From contig JADKBS010000025.1 of the NCBI GenBank assembly GCA_016714985.1, positions 1 to 64,000 of the forward strand: a stretch of 64,000 nt of DNA, in the 5' to 3' direction. The notes beneath the pieces were generated by a model. The model saw only the letters and a list, made by a program, of their open reading frames with translations, ran no database searches and was not told the DNA's origin. The stretch is from Saprospiraceae bacterium. GTDB taxonomy: Bacteria > Bacteroidota > Bacteroidia > Chitinophagales > Saprospiraceae. The translations under genes were made by a program, and so were the position numbers. Below, piece after piece: positions 11,015-18,770 of this stretch (within the stretch, counting starts at the first letter, position 1; every line of letters starts with the position of its first letter).

Positions 11015-11341
11015 CTACGGTTCGTGATATTTGATTCGGAGGATAGTGCAAGTAGCTATCAGCGCTATATTGAAATTGAAAAGGTAATCTGGTTTGTAGC
11101 TTTTTTGTATGATAAGCCTATGAAATGGTACTACTGTGAATAGCATGATTGGCAAGGAGTGCAGAAAATTGGCAAATGCCTCTGCATCCCGGTCGGCGAA
11201 GCGAAGGTCTGAGATTTGTTCGTCCTGGTAGTCGGAGATGCCGATGACGACGGCACGGGTGGTGCTGCCGCCGAGGTTGATGACCCGGGCGGGTAGGGAG
11301 AGGGTGGCGAAAAGGCAAACGGTCAAAAATAGCTTTTTCAT
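11015..11341 (-). pseudogene. N-terminal stub of a fifth caspase-TPR gene
   Basis: The ORF encodes a signal peptide followed by RAVVIGISDYQDEQISDLRFADRDAEAFANFL, which matches the first ~65 residues of the caspase paralogues. Similarity then stops abruptly at about position 11155 and the remaining ~45 residues (to 11015) are unrelated. The catalytic His and Cys regions are absent, so it cannot be a working caspase. It starts 28 bp after the stop of the broken paralogue upstream, as expected for the next member of a tandem array. The break lies next to the 5' side of the susC gene, so arrival of the susC/susD segment or a deletion may have removed the rest. Confidence 0.75.
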
Positions 11342-11368
11342 GATTGCTGTTTTTCTGGTTTGAGGGTT

Positions 11369-13955
11369 CTACTTCTTCGAATAATCCTTGTACGGCGGCA
11401 TCCAGCGCTGCTCCCAGGCTTGGAAGGCGGGGAGGGAGCGGAGGGGTCGAGGCGGTAATCTTTTGCTGTGCCGAAAATCCAAATGACTGGATTTGGCCCC
11501 ACCCAGCTTATTCTGAAGTTCGTAGGTGCTGGATGGCTTTTCCAGCCGACCAATCTGGGCAAAATACAGGCTAACCAAAATGCCGCCACGCATCGCATCT
11601 GGCGCTGAGGGCATCGGCGAGGCTTTTTCCATTTCTAGGATCTTCTCCGAGACGGTGAATGCAACCTCTGGTACAAACAATCTGGTCAGCCAAAATAATT
11701 AATCGCCATTATCACTTTTGATGAATGATGGTTTGGCTCTGATAAGCGATGCTATCAAAATATTTGGCTTCCTGCTGCCTTTGCCATTTGGAGCAATAAA
11801 TCTGCATGTTCGAGGAGATACCATAAATCGGTGCATTTATAAGATTTCATAATGGCCTCTGCTTTGTCCAAAACTCCATTAAGTCGGTAGAAATGGGCTA
11901 ACCCATAAGTATTGGTTGATTTGTTCTGAATATCCTCATAACTTTTTTCAAACCCTTTTTGATAATAAGGTTCGGCTCGTTTTGGGTCTTTTAAATAGTA
12001 AAAGATAATATCACCTACACCCCCATGCCAACTCACATGCGTTTCCGTGCAATACTCATCAAACATTTGCACATATTCCTCAAACTTCCCAATGTCTGAA
12101 ATAACGCCAAATAAATGGCTAAAAGGGCCTTTATACTTAGCATAGGTTTTTTTTATTGCTTCCCTAAGCACTATTTCGGCTTCAGAATAGCGTCTCAATC
12201 TCCCACAGGGCATTTCCCCATGTCTTTAGTTCTAAGGCAGGAATAGAATCCAAATTGCCATTAAACTTGTAGTTCACTTTTGCAATATACGTTTCCCTTG
12301 CTCTCAGTGATTCTGCCATTTTTCCTGTATTTTCAAAACTCCACGCTATGCCACGATAGGCAGAGATGAAAGTCGAATCCAACGCTATTGCTTTTTAAAT
12401 TGTTCAATATTTTTTGGGTAGACTTGAATATTGGTAGATTCCTGCCAAATTATAATGCGCTAATACCCAAGACGGAGCGAATTCAACAGCCTTTTCAACA
12501 TAATTCATAATTGTGGTATCTACAAATATAAATTCATAAAATGCATCATAAAGAAAAGCAGCAGTAGAATCATAGGATAAACCTTGATGAAGAAAGGTTT
12601 TCTTGAGATAATATATAGAATCCAACGTTAAATCTGGTAGTTTCTTTCCCTCTTTTTCGCCAAAAAGAAACACTCTTTGGCTTTGAGGTTTTTATAAACA
12701 TAATGCTTCTCCCCAACAATTCCGCTGCCCGGTGCAAATGGGCTGGAACATGGTCGTACTTTATCGGGTTCGCCCAGATATTGTCAACTGTTGCTGGGTC
12801 GGTCTTCAAAAACTTATTGATCACCTGCTGCCCCTCGTCCATCAGCGCCGCCGCAAAGTTCCTCGTCATCAGCCCGTGCAGGTCGGCGATGGATGGCTCC
12901 TGTACCAGCCGCTTGTAATAATCATCGGCGGATTGGCCCAGGGTGGAATCAGTGGCCATCAGGTTTCCAGCATCCAGGGCAGCGGTGAAGGCGTGGTACA
13001 TTTCCAGGATGCCCGTGTCCGCCTTTGCCAGCGTCAAGTCTTCCAAGCCACGGGAATCTATCTTTTTGAAGTGAACCCCTCCGCCGTTTTTCTGTTGCCG
13101 CCATGGCGCCAGCGCCTCAGTGTTTACACTAGCGATTTTTGCGGATTTGCTGCCCACCGTGAACGGGATTTGCGAGTGCGGGGCAGCCTCCGGCGTCACT
13201 TTGTCTTCGAGGTAGCGGCCCAGTTCCAGCAGGTTCACCGTGCCGTCGGCATTGGCGTCGGCCATGCCGTAGAGGGCGTCCACGAGGTTGAAGGAAAAAG
13301 CGCCGCGCCCGCCGCCCCACTGCTCGCCCTCCAGCGAGAACTCTTCCGGCTGGCAGGAGAGGATTTTCACCTCGTTGGCGAACTGCTGCGCCAGCGCCGC
13401 CGAGGTCGCCTTGGAGCCGCCGAACTCGCTGCCCGCCAGCTTGCCCGCCCGGCAGGCATCGGTGATGACCACCGCCTGCACCCCCGCCTCGGACAGCGTG
13501 GTGACGATGTCCTGCAAATATTGCAGCGAAAAAGCGCCCGCAGCGTACACCGCAGGCGGTGAGTCGTAGGTGAGCAGGAAGCCCCGCTGGAATTTCGTTA
13601 CCCGCTCCACATCGCCGTGGCCGCTGAAATAGATGATGGCCTCGTCGCCCGGCTTGCTGGCAACGATGAGGCCATCGAGGGCGGCAATCATCTTGCCGGT
13701 GGTGGCGTTTTTGTTGGTCAGCACCTTGATTTGGTTGTCGGGCAGGCTCCCGCCAGCGGGCGAGCGCAGCCAGTCGACAAACGCCTCGGCGTCCCGGTCG
13801 GCGAAGCGCAGGTCGGGGATGGCGGGGTCTTGGTAGTCGGAAATGCCGATGATGACGGCACGGGTGGAGGTGCCGTTGTCGATGGACTGGGCGCAGGTCC
13901 CTGCGGGATGACAAAAAGTTGTGATGAGGGCGATGAGGGTAAGCAGGTATTTCAT
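11369..13955 (-). pseudogene. Caspase-TPR paralogue with many frameshifts
   Basis: The first 413 or so residues (from 13955) are intact: signal peptide, YFSGHGD with His113, ITDACRAG with Cys168 and an EF-hand-like ADANADGTVNLLEL loop. Beyond 12714 the TPR part is spread over all three frames. Single-base changes at plus 12711-12714, 12653-12657, 12410-12415, 12392-12396, 12202-12204, 11778-11779 and 11443-11446 would rejoin it, for example ELLGEKHYVYKNLKAKE, then IEQFKKAIALDSTFISAYRG, and at the end LDPLRSLPAFQAWEQRW. Around 11700-11755 all three frames are closed, which a single indel does not cure. The span (about 862 codons) equals that of the intact 871-residue paralogue. Most likely a decaying gene, although run-length errors contribute. 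Confidence 0.75.
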
Positions 13956-13978
13956 TTTCGTCTTTTTAAAAGCATCAA

Positions 13979-14011
13979 AGCCACCGGGTGACTGCCAGTC
14001 ACCCGGTGGCT
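13979..14011 (-). terminator. Hairpin downstream of the 14023-16797 caspase gene
   Basis: A near-perfect inverted repeat with a 15-bp GC-rich stem (AGCCACCGGGTGACT and its complement) and a 3-nt loop. It lies 12 bp past the stop of the minus-strand caspase gene and 24 bp before the next start. The following minus-strand bases are T-rich but not an unbroken T tract, so termination may be partial. Confidence 0.6.
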
Positions 14012-14022
14012 GGGTTGTGGTT

Positions 14023-16797
14023 TTAGTCTTTTATTTTATCCGGAAAATGCTTTTTCATTAGCACCCCCCACCGTTCTTTTTGCTCCTGTAGCGGGGCGAG
14101 GTCAGTGTCTTTTTGCATCCAGTCGTAGTCCTTCCAGCCGTTGGTCAGCGACAGCTCGAGGGACTCGAAGGCCTTGTCCAACTCGCCTTTCAGGCTTTGC
14201 TCGCAGGCGAGGTTGTAGTAAATCAAATTGGAAAAATACTTTTTCATCAGCGCCTCCCACTGCTCCTTTTGCTCCCGTAGCGGGGCGAGGTCTTCGTCCT
14301 TCTCCAGTTGCTCCATGGCGGCGCCCTTCCCGATTGCCTGCTCCACGTAGCCGATGGCTTCGATGGTTTTACCTTCGGAATGGAGGAGGTAGGCCATGCC
14401 GAGCATCGCAGGAGCATAGTTGGGGTTCAGTGCTATCGCTTTGAGGAAATGCTTCCTGGCCTCTTCGGGGCGGTTGGTCTTGAAACAGACCATGCCGAGG
14501 TGCTTGCGGGGGTTGGCATACGTCGAATCGAGTGCAATGGCTTTTTTAAAAACCGGCTCGGCTTCGGCGAAGCGGCGGGTGTTGAGATAGACAGCCCCAA
14601 AGTTGTTCCAAAGTGCGGTAATCGTCGAATCGAGCGCAATGGCTTTTTTCAAAACCGGCTCCGCTTCAGCAAAGCGGCGGGTGTGGAGGTACGCAAGCCC
14701 GAGGTTGCCCCAGGGAGCGGCAAACGTCGAATCGAGCGCAATGGCTTTTTTTAAAACCGGCTCTGCTTCGGCGTAGCGGCGGGTTTCGTTGTACAAATGC
14801 CCGAGGATGTTCCAGTTTCCAACATCCGTCGAATCGAGCGCAATGGCTTTTTTTAAGGCCAATTCCGCTTCGGCGTAGCGGCTCATTTGGTTGTACAAAT
14901 ACCCGAGGTTGTTCCAGGCCCCTACATACGTCGAATCGAGCGCAATGGCTTTTTTCAAGACTGGCTCCGCTTCGACGGAGCGGCGGGTTCGGTAGAAAAC
15001 AACCCCGAGGTTGTTCCAGGCAGTGAAAAACATCGAATCTAGCGCAATAGCTTTTTTAAATTGCCGCTCCGCATCGGCGTAGTTTTTTTCACCTAAATTA
15101 TAAACAGCCAAATGATTCAACACCTCGGCTGAATTGGAATCAATCCGGATTGCTTGCTCCAAAAAGGGTCTCGCCCGATCTTGTTGTTTGTATTTATAGG
15201 AAAGCCAAAAAGCGGCGTCGGTGCAGGGCTGTGTCCAGTTGGGGTAAACCTCCATCGCCCGCCGGGTGTAATGCTCCAGCGAATCGGGCTTGAGGAAGTT
15301 AAGGCCAAACACCTGACTCATCTGCCAATAGACCTGCGGCTGTTCCGGCTGCCAGGTGAGCGACTGGCGGAAAAGTCCCAAAGCTCGTTCGCCCAGTTCC
15401 TTGTTCGGGTTCTTGTTGGAATTCGCCAGCAGGTAGCCTTCGAAGAAATACTTCCGGGCCTTCAGGGCAGCGTACATATAGTGCTTGCTGCCCAGCAGTT
15501 CCGCTGCCCGGTCGAGGCAGCGGGGGTAGGTCCTGACCTTTTCCGTGAACACCTTTTCTGGCAAGCGTTCGGTGGCAACGGCTTCCAGGGATACCTCGTG
15601 TTTGGTTTTCAGCCATTCGTTCAGGGTCTGCTGCGCATCGTCCTGCAGGGCGGCGGCGTAGTTCCGTTTCATGATGCCCCGCAGCGGCGCCAGCGCTTCT
15701 ACCCCGGTGAGTTGGGTAAAATATTCATTCGCAGAGTTTCCGGCTGGCGTCCCCGAAGGGGCAGGAAAAAAACGCTTATCCTGTACTGCCAGCTTGAAGG
15801 CCCGGTACATTTCCCGGATGCTGGTGTCCACCTTCGCCAGCACCTCTTCCTCGAAGCCCCGGCTCTCGGTGGCGGCGAAGGTCGGCATACCGCCCGCTTT
15901 GTTCTTTTGCAGCGCCGCCAGCACGGCGGCGTTCACCGTGGCCAGCCGTTCGGTCTTGTTGCCCAGCAGCATGGGCACCTGGCTCTGCGGGGCGGCCTCG
16001 GTGGTCACGTGGTCTTCGAGGTAGCGGTCTAGCTCGCCGACCGTGACCGTGCCGTCGCCGTTCCGGTCGGCGAGGCCGAACAGCCCGTCCACAAGGTGGT
16101 AGCTGAACACGCCACGCCCGCCGCCCCATTGCTCGCCTTCCAAACTGAATTCGTTGGGCTGGCAGGAGAGGATTTTCACCTCGTTGGCGTACTGCTTGGC
16201 GAGGTTGGCGCTGGTCAGCTGCGCTCCGCCGATTTGGCTGCCCGCCAGTTTCCCAGCATGGCAGGCATCGGTGATGACGGTGACCCTGGCCTTGTTCTGC
16301 ACCGCCATTGTGGTGACGACCTCCTGCAAAAAGGACAGCGAGTAGGTGCCACCGCCCATGTACACCTTTACGGGCGCATCCCAGGCGAGCAGGAAGCCCG
16401 GTTGGGAAATCTTCTTGCCCTCCACGTCGCCGTGGCCGGAGAAGTAGATGATGACCTGGTCGCCCTCCTTCGCCTGTTCGATGAGGCCGTCGAGCGCCTC
16501 GGCGATGCGGCCTGCGGTGGCCTGCTGGTTGGTCAGGACTTTCAGGTGGTCGCCGTCGAGCGAGCCGCCCGCCGGGGAGCGCAGGTAGTTGGCAAAAGCC
16601 TCGGCGTCCCGGTCGGCGAAGCGCAGGTCGGGGATGTCCTTGTCCTGGTAGTTGGAGATGCCGACGACGACGGCCCTTGTCGATTGCGGATTTGCGATGG
16701 TGGATTGCGGATTGAGGGGTGAGGCGCCTTTGTTGCCTTGGGCATGTAAGCCAAGAAAGGCTGCCAAGAGGATCAAGTTGGTGAGAATTGCCTTCAT
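14023..16797 (-). CDS. Secreted caspase-like peptidase with long TPR tail (intact)
   Basis: A 924-residue protein counted from the ATG at 16797, which gives a clean signal peptide (MKAILTNLILLAAFLGLHAQ); an upstream in-frame start adds 19 charged residues before it and is unlikely. Residues 28-39 are the translated heptamer NPQSTIANPQS. The caspase domain has YFSGHGD (His122) and ITDACHAG (Cys179). A textbook EF-hand loop, DRNGDGTVTVGE, is at residues 244-255. Nine or more TPR units follow; five or six central ones are nearly identical and are encoded by about 102-bp direct DNA repeats (14510-15080). The tail ends FPDKIKD. It probably acts as a calcium-responsive envelope protease or scaffold; substrate unknown. 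Confidence 0.86.
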   Translation of the reverse strand: MKAILTNLILLAAFLGLHAQGNKGASPLNPQSTIANPQSTRAVVVGISNYQDKDIPDLRFADRDAEAFANYLRSPAGGSLDGDHLKVLTNQQATAGRIAEALDGLIEQAKEGDQVIIYFSGHGDVEGKKISQPGFLLAWDAPVKVYMGGGTYSLSFLQEVVTTMAVQNKARVTVITDACHAGKLAGSQIGGAQLTSANLAKQYANEVKILSCQPNEFSLEGEQWGGGRGVFSYHLVDGLFGLADRNGDGTVTVGELDRYLEDHVTTEAAPQSQVPMLLGNKTERLATVNAAVLAALQKNKAGGMPTFAATESRGFEEEVLAKVDTSIREMYRAFKLAVQDKRFFPAPSGTPAGNSANEYFTQLTGVEALAPLRGIMKRNYAAALQDDAQQTLNEWLKTKHEVSLEAVATERLPEKVFTEKVRTYPRCLDRAAELLGSKHYMYAALKARKYFFEGYLLANSNKNPNKELGERALGLFRQSLTWQPEQPQVYWQMSQVFGLNFLKPDSLEHYTRRAMEVYPNWTQPCTDAAFWLSYKYKQQDRARPFLEQAIRIDSNSAEVLNHLAVYNLGEKNYADAERQFKKAIALDSMFFTAWNNLGVVFYRTRRSVEAEPVLKKAIALDSTYVGAWNNLGYLYNQMSRYAEAELALKKAIALDSTDVGNWNILGHLYNETRRYAEAEPVLKKAIALDSTFAAPWGNLGLAYLHTRRFAEAEPVLKKAIALDSTITALWNNFGAVYLNTRRFAEAEPVFKKAIALDSTYANPRKHLGMVCFKTNRPEEARKHFLKAIALNPNYAPAMLGMAYLLHSEGKTIEAIGYVEQAIGKGAAMEQLEKDEDLAPLREQKEQWEALMKKYFSNLIYYNLACEQSLKGELDKAFESLELSLTNGWKDYDWMQKDTDLAPLQEQKERWGVLMKKHFPDKIKD
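14510..15080. repeat. 102-bp direct repeats encoding TPR units
   Basis: Within the TPR region the block encoding KKAIALDST and RRFAEAEPVLKKAI recurs with a period of about 102 bp (34 codons), with long identical stretches such as TCGAATCGAGCGCAATGG. The copies are far more alike in DNA than TPRs need to be, pointing to recent unequal duplication. The copy number is likely to vary among strains. Confidence 0.8.
16682..16716. repeat. Heptamer repeat translated inside a caspase gene
   Basis: Five 7-bp units (GATTGCG, GATTTGC, GATGGTG, GATTGCG, GATTGAG), more diverged than the copy at 5126. On the coding strand they give NPQSTIANPQS just after the signal peptide of the 14023-16797 gene. Its location is the same as in the paralogue at 5238, so the repeat either predates their duplication or was copied between them. 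Confidence 0.8.
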
Positions 16798-16842
16798 AAC
16801 GGGTTTTATTTTGCGAAAGGTAGCGAAACATTTCTTGCCAAC

Positions 16843-16878
16843 AAAAAAACTCATCCCACCATGAAGCGGGATGAGTAA
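16843..16878 (-). terminator. Rho-independent terminator after the 17007-17393 gene
   Basis: On the minus strand an 8-bp stem (CTCATCCC / GGGATGAG) with a short loop is followed directly by seven T. It lies between the stop of the small secreted protein gene at 17007 and the start of the caspase gene at 16797, so the caspase gene probably has its own promoter. Confidence 0.75.
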
Positions 16879-17006
16879 AACTAAATCACTGCTTTTCTCT
16901 CTAACTATGACTTTGGGTAGTGACAGGGTTTCGAAAAAAACATCCTTGGTTTTACCGTTTCCCTTCGCTACGGTTTGTTGTTTTCATTTGGCAGCAATGA
17001 CCCAGT

Positions 17007-17393
17007 TTAATTGTTCGTGCTACCGTCCGAAGAACCTGAAAGCCGAATGGTTTTCGTAAGCTGCATGCCATCGGAGAGGCGCATCACCCGCAACTTGGCA
17101 TATTCGCCGCTGATGCACTCCTGGTTCATCTGGTGGCCGCCGTGTTTTCCGTCTATCTCCCACAGGAAGGCGTAGTTGTTCGATTTTTCAATGGCAACAT
17201 ACAGGGAAGTGCCGCCAGCGAAACAAGGGATGGCTTTTATATCGAAACGGAATCCCTTGCTAATTTTATTCATGGCCTGTTCGGCAAATGGCTTTTTGGA
17301 AGGGGCTTGTGCATTGAGGTTATTGGTCAATAAAACGGCTACTGTCATCAGACAAACCATTATTGCGGTGCTAGAATTCATTGAATTTTTCAT
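17007..17393 (-). CDS. Small secreted protein, paralogue of 17935-18552
   Basis: A 128-residue protein with a signal peptide (hydrophobic stretch at residues 10-22, ending LNAQA). The mature part contains PCFAGGTSLYVAIE, FLWEIDGKHGGH, a later Cys (NQECISGEYAKLRV) and a serine-rich end. The same pattern, PCFAGGT, LWE.DG..GGH, C...G..AK.RV, is found in the next gene upstream, so the two are tandem paralogues. I do not recognise the family. The two conserved cysteines could form a disulfide in the periplasm or outside. A terminator follows at 16843. Its place among secreted caspase genes makes it a candidate substrate, inhibitor or partner, but that is inference only. Confidence 0.72.
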   Translation of the reverse strand: MKNSMNSSTAIMVCLMTVAVLLTNNLNAQAPSKKPFAEQAMNKISKGFRFDIKAIPCFAGGTSLYVAIEKSNNYAFLWEIDGKHGGHQMNQECISGEYAKLRVMRLSDGMQLTKTIRLSGSSDGSTNN

Positions 17394-17598
17394 AAGGCAT
17401 TTCCTTTTAAAGATTAAACAATGTCGTTTGCTTTCATGCCCATCTATACCAGCATATACCGTTGGTTATCAGTGCCGGAAGTTTTTTTTTAAAAAATAGC
17501 GTTTATCGGAGCTTAAGTCAGGCAGCGAGTTCAAGTTGCCGCTTGACTGCTGCCTGTTCGCCTTTCAAAAAAATCCACATAATGACCAATAAACGAAA

Positions 17599-17627
17599 AA
17601 AGCCGCCAAAACGAGATTGACGGCCTT
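17599..17627. terminator. Weak hairpin in the 17394-17934 gap
   Basis: The sequence AAAGCCG, about 15 nt, then CGGCCTTT can fold to a short stem with A and T runs at each side. It lies in the 541-bp gap between the two small secreted-protein genes. Together with the double-hairpin element at 17789 it is the only structure I see there. Confidence 0.3.
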
Positions 17628-17788
17628 TATTATTGTTTAAAAATGCCTTAATAATGGCGTTTTAAGTAAAAATTGGAAATTAATTTTAATTAGGAAATTA
17701 AGATAATGCATTGAAAATCAATGTGATGAATCTAAATTTACTGGCGTAAATTTTCGATTTCTTAATTTCGGAATATAAACTAATTCCG

Positions 17789-17916
17789 CAACTTCTTAGC
17801 AGGGGTGTTTTTTGGGGGAAATTGAAAATTTTCCCCAAAAAACACCCCAAAATGTGGGAGGAGAGAGAAAAAATTAAATTTTTTCTCTCTCCTCCCACAC
17901 CCTTCTAAGTAGTTAC
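17789..17916 (+). repeat. Double-hairpin element, copy A
   Basis: Structure: end CAACTTCTTAG, hairpin 1 beginning GGGGTGTTTTTTGGGGG and closing CCCCAAAAAACACCCC, short AAAAT spacer, hairpin 2 with GTGGGAGGAGAGAG and its complement, and end CTAAGTAGTTAC, complementary to the first end. It lies 18 bp past the stop of the secreted-protein gene ending at 17935. This is the reference form of a family with nine other copies in the window. Confidence 0.88.
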
Positions 17917-17934
17917 CTAATTCCAACGAAGTAC

Positions 17935-18552
17935 TTATTTCTTTCCTGGATCACCACCACAGGTTGAGCCTAGTTTGGCAACCAAGGTGATGGATTCCCC
18001 AGTGGCCAATTGCGTCACCCTGACCTTGGCTTCCTTGCCACATGCACATTGAAGACTGGGCAAGTGCCCACCTTTTCCGCCATCAACTTCCCAAAGGTAG
18101 CTGAACTCCTGACTTGCCTTCCCTTGTCCAGGTATGTAAACTTCGAGGTTGGTGCCTCCGGCAAAACAGGGGCTTTGGAGCAGTTCGGCACGGAACCTAG
18201 TTGTAGTTTCTTTATCCGCCCCACGGCTTGCAGCATCTTCCTTGACGGCGATTTCTGTGGCCATTTTACAGATTGGATTGTCAGGCTGCACGACCATGGT
18301 TGCATAGATTTTCATCATGGTAGTTCTATCTGTACACTCCACACAAGTGTATTGTGTGGCACAGGTGGAATTGGCCTCTGCTTTAAGCTTTTTGCTTGTT
18401 GCAGCTAGCACTTGGTCGCAATAGTTGGCCTCAGCCAATGAGTTCGATGCTTTTTTGTCCACTGCTTTATTGTTTTGGCTATTGCCTTCGGTGGCAAAAC
18501 AAAACGTGAACATGGCAAAAAGCACAACGGATTTAAAAAACATTGCTTTCAT
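17935..18552 (-). CDS. Secreted cysteine-containing protein, paralogue of 17007-17393
   Basis: A 205-residue protein with a signal peptide (to about residue 24). The N-terminal half (residues 40-130) holds several Cys residues (NYCDQVL, STCATQYTCVECTD, NPICKM) that are absent from its shorter paralogue. The C-terminal half has the shared PCFAGGTNLEVYI, YLWEVDGGKGGH and CACGKEAKVRV block and ends with another Cys pair region. Function unknown. The Cys-rich first half suggests disulfide-stabilised export. It is transcribed away from the 519-residue envelope gene, after an imperfect repeat region (18594-18741); copy A of the double-hairpin element follows its stop. Confidence 0.72.
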   Translation of the reverse strand: MKAMFFKSVVLFAMFTFCFATEGNSQNNKAVDKKASNSLAEANYCDQVLAATSKKLKAEANSTCATQYTCVECTDRTTMMKIYATMVVQPDNPICKMATEIAVKEDAASRGADKETTTRFRAELLQSPCFAGGTNLEVYIPGQGKASQEFSYLWEVDGGKGGHLPSLQCACGKEAKVRVTQLATGESITLVAKLGSTCGGDPGKK

Positions 18553-18593
18553 TTTGAATTATTTAAAAAGTGATAAAATAAATGGTTTGCGAA

Positions 18594-18741
18594 GGTTTCA
18601 GGTTTCAGGGGAAAACCTGCTAACCCCATTTAATAAAAGCTTGGGGGCAACCAGAGCCATTTGGAAACTGCCAACTGCTACCATTCCACGAGAAACTCCG
18701 TGAAATCCCGAAAATCGGGATAGACTCTGAAACCTGAAACC
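18594..18741. repeat. Inverted pair of GGTTTCA heptamers
   Basis: Two GGTTTCA units at 18594-18607 and their exact complement (TGAAACC twice) at 18728-18741 enclose about 120 bp that contains ACCTGCTAA and the palindrome CCCGAAAATCGGG. A related arrangement occurs at 22688-22818. It lies in the 218-bp gap upstream of the secreted-protein gene starting at 18552. Confidence 0.75.
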
Positions 18742-18770
18742 TCATGAACCGTTAAAAATCATGTTAATGG

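Noticed and set aside
10901..11143. Plus-strand 80-codon frame between susC and the caspase stub
   Set aside because: It overlaps the stub's non-homologous end and has no recognisable features; more likely chance in A/T-rich sequence.
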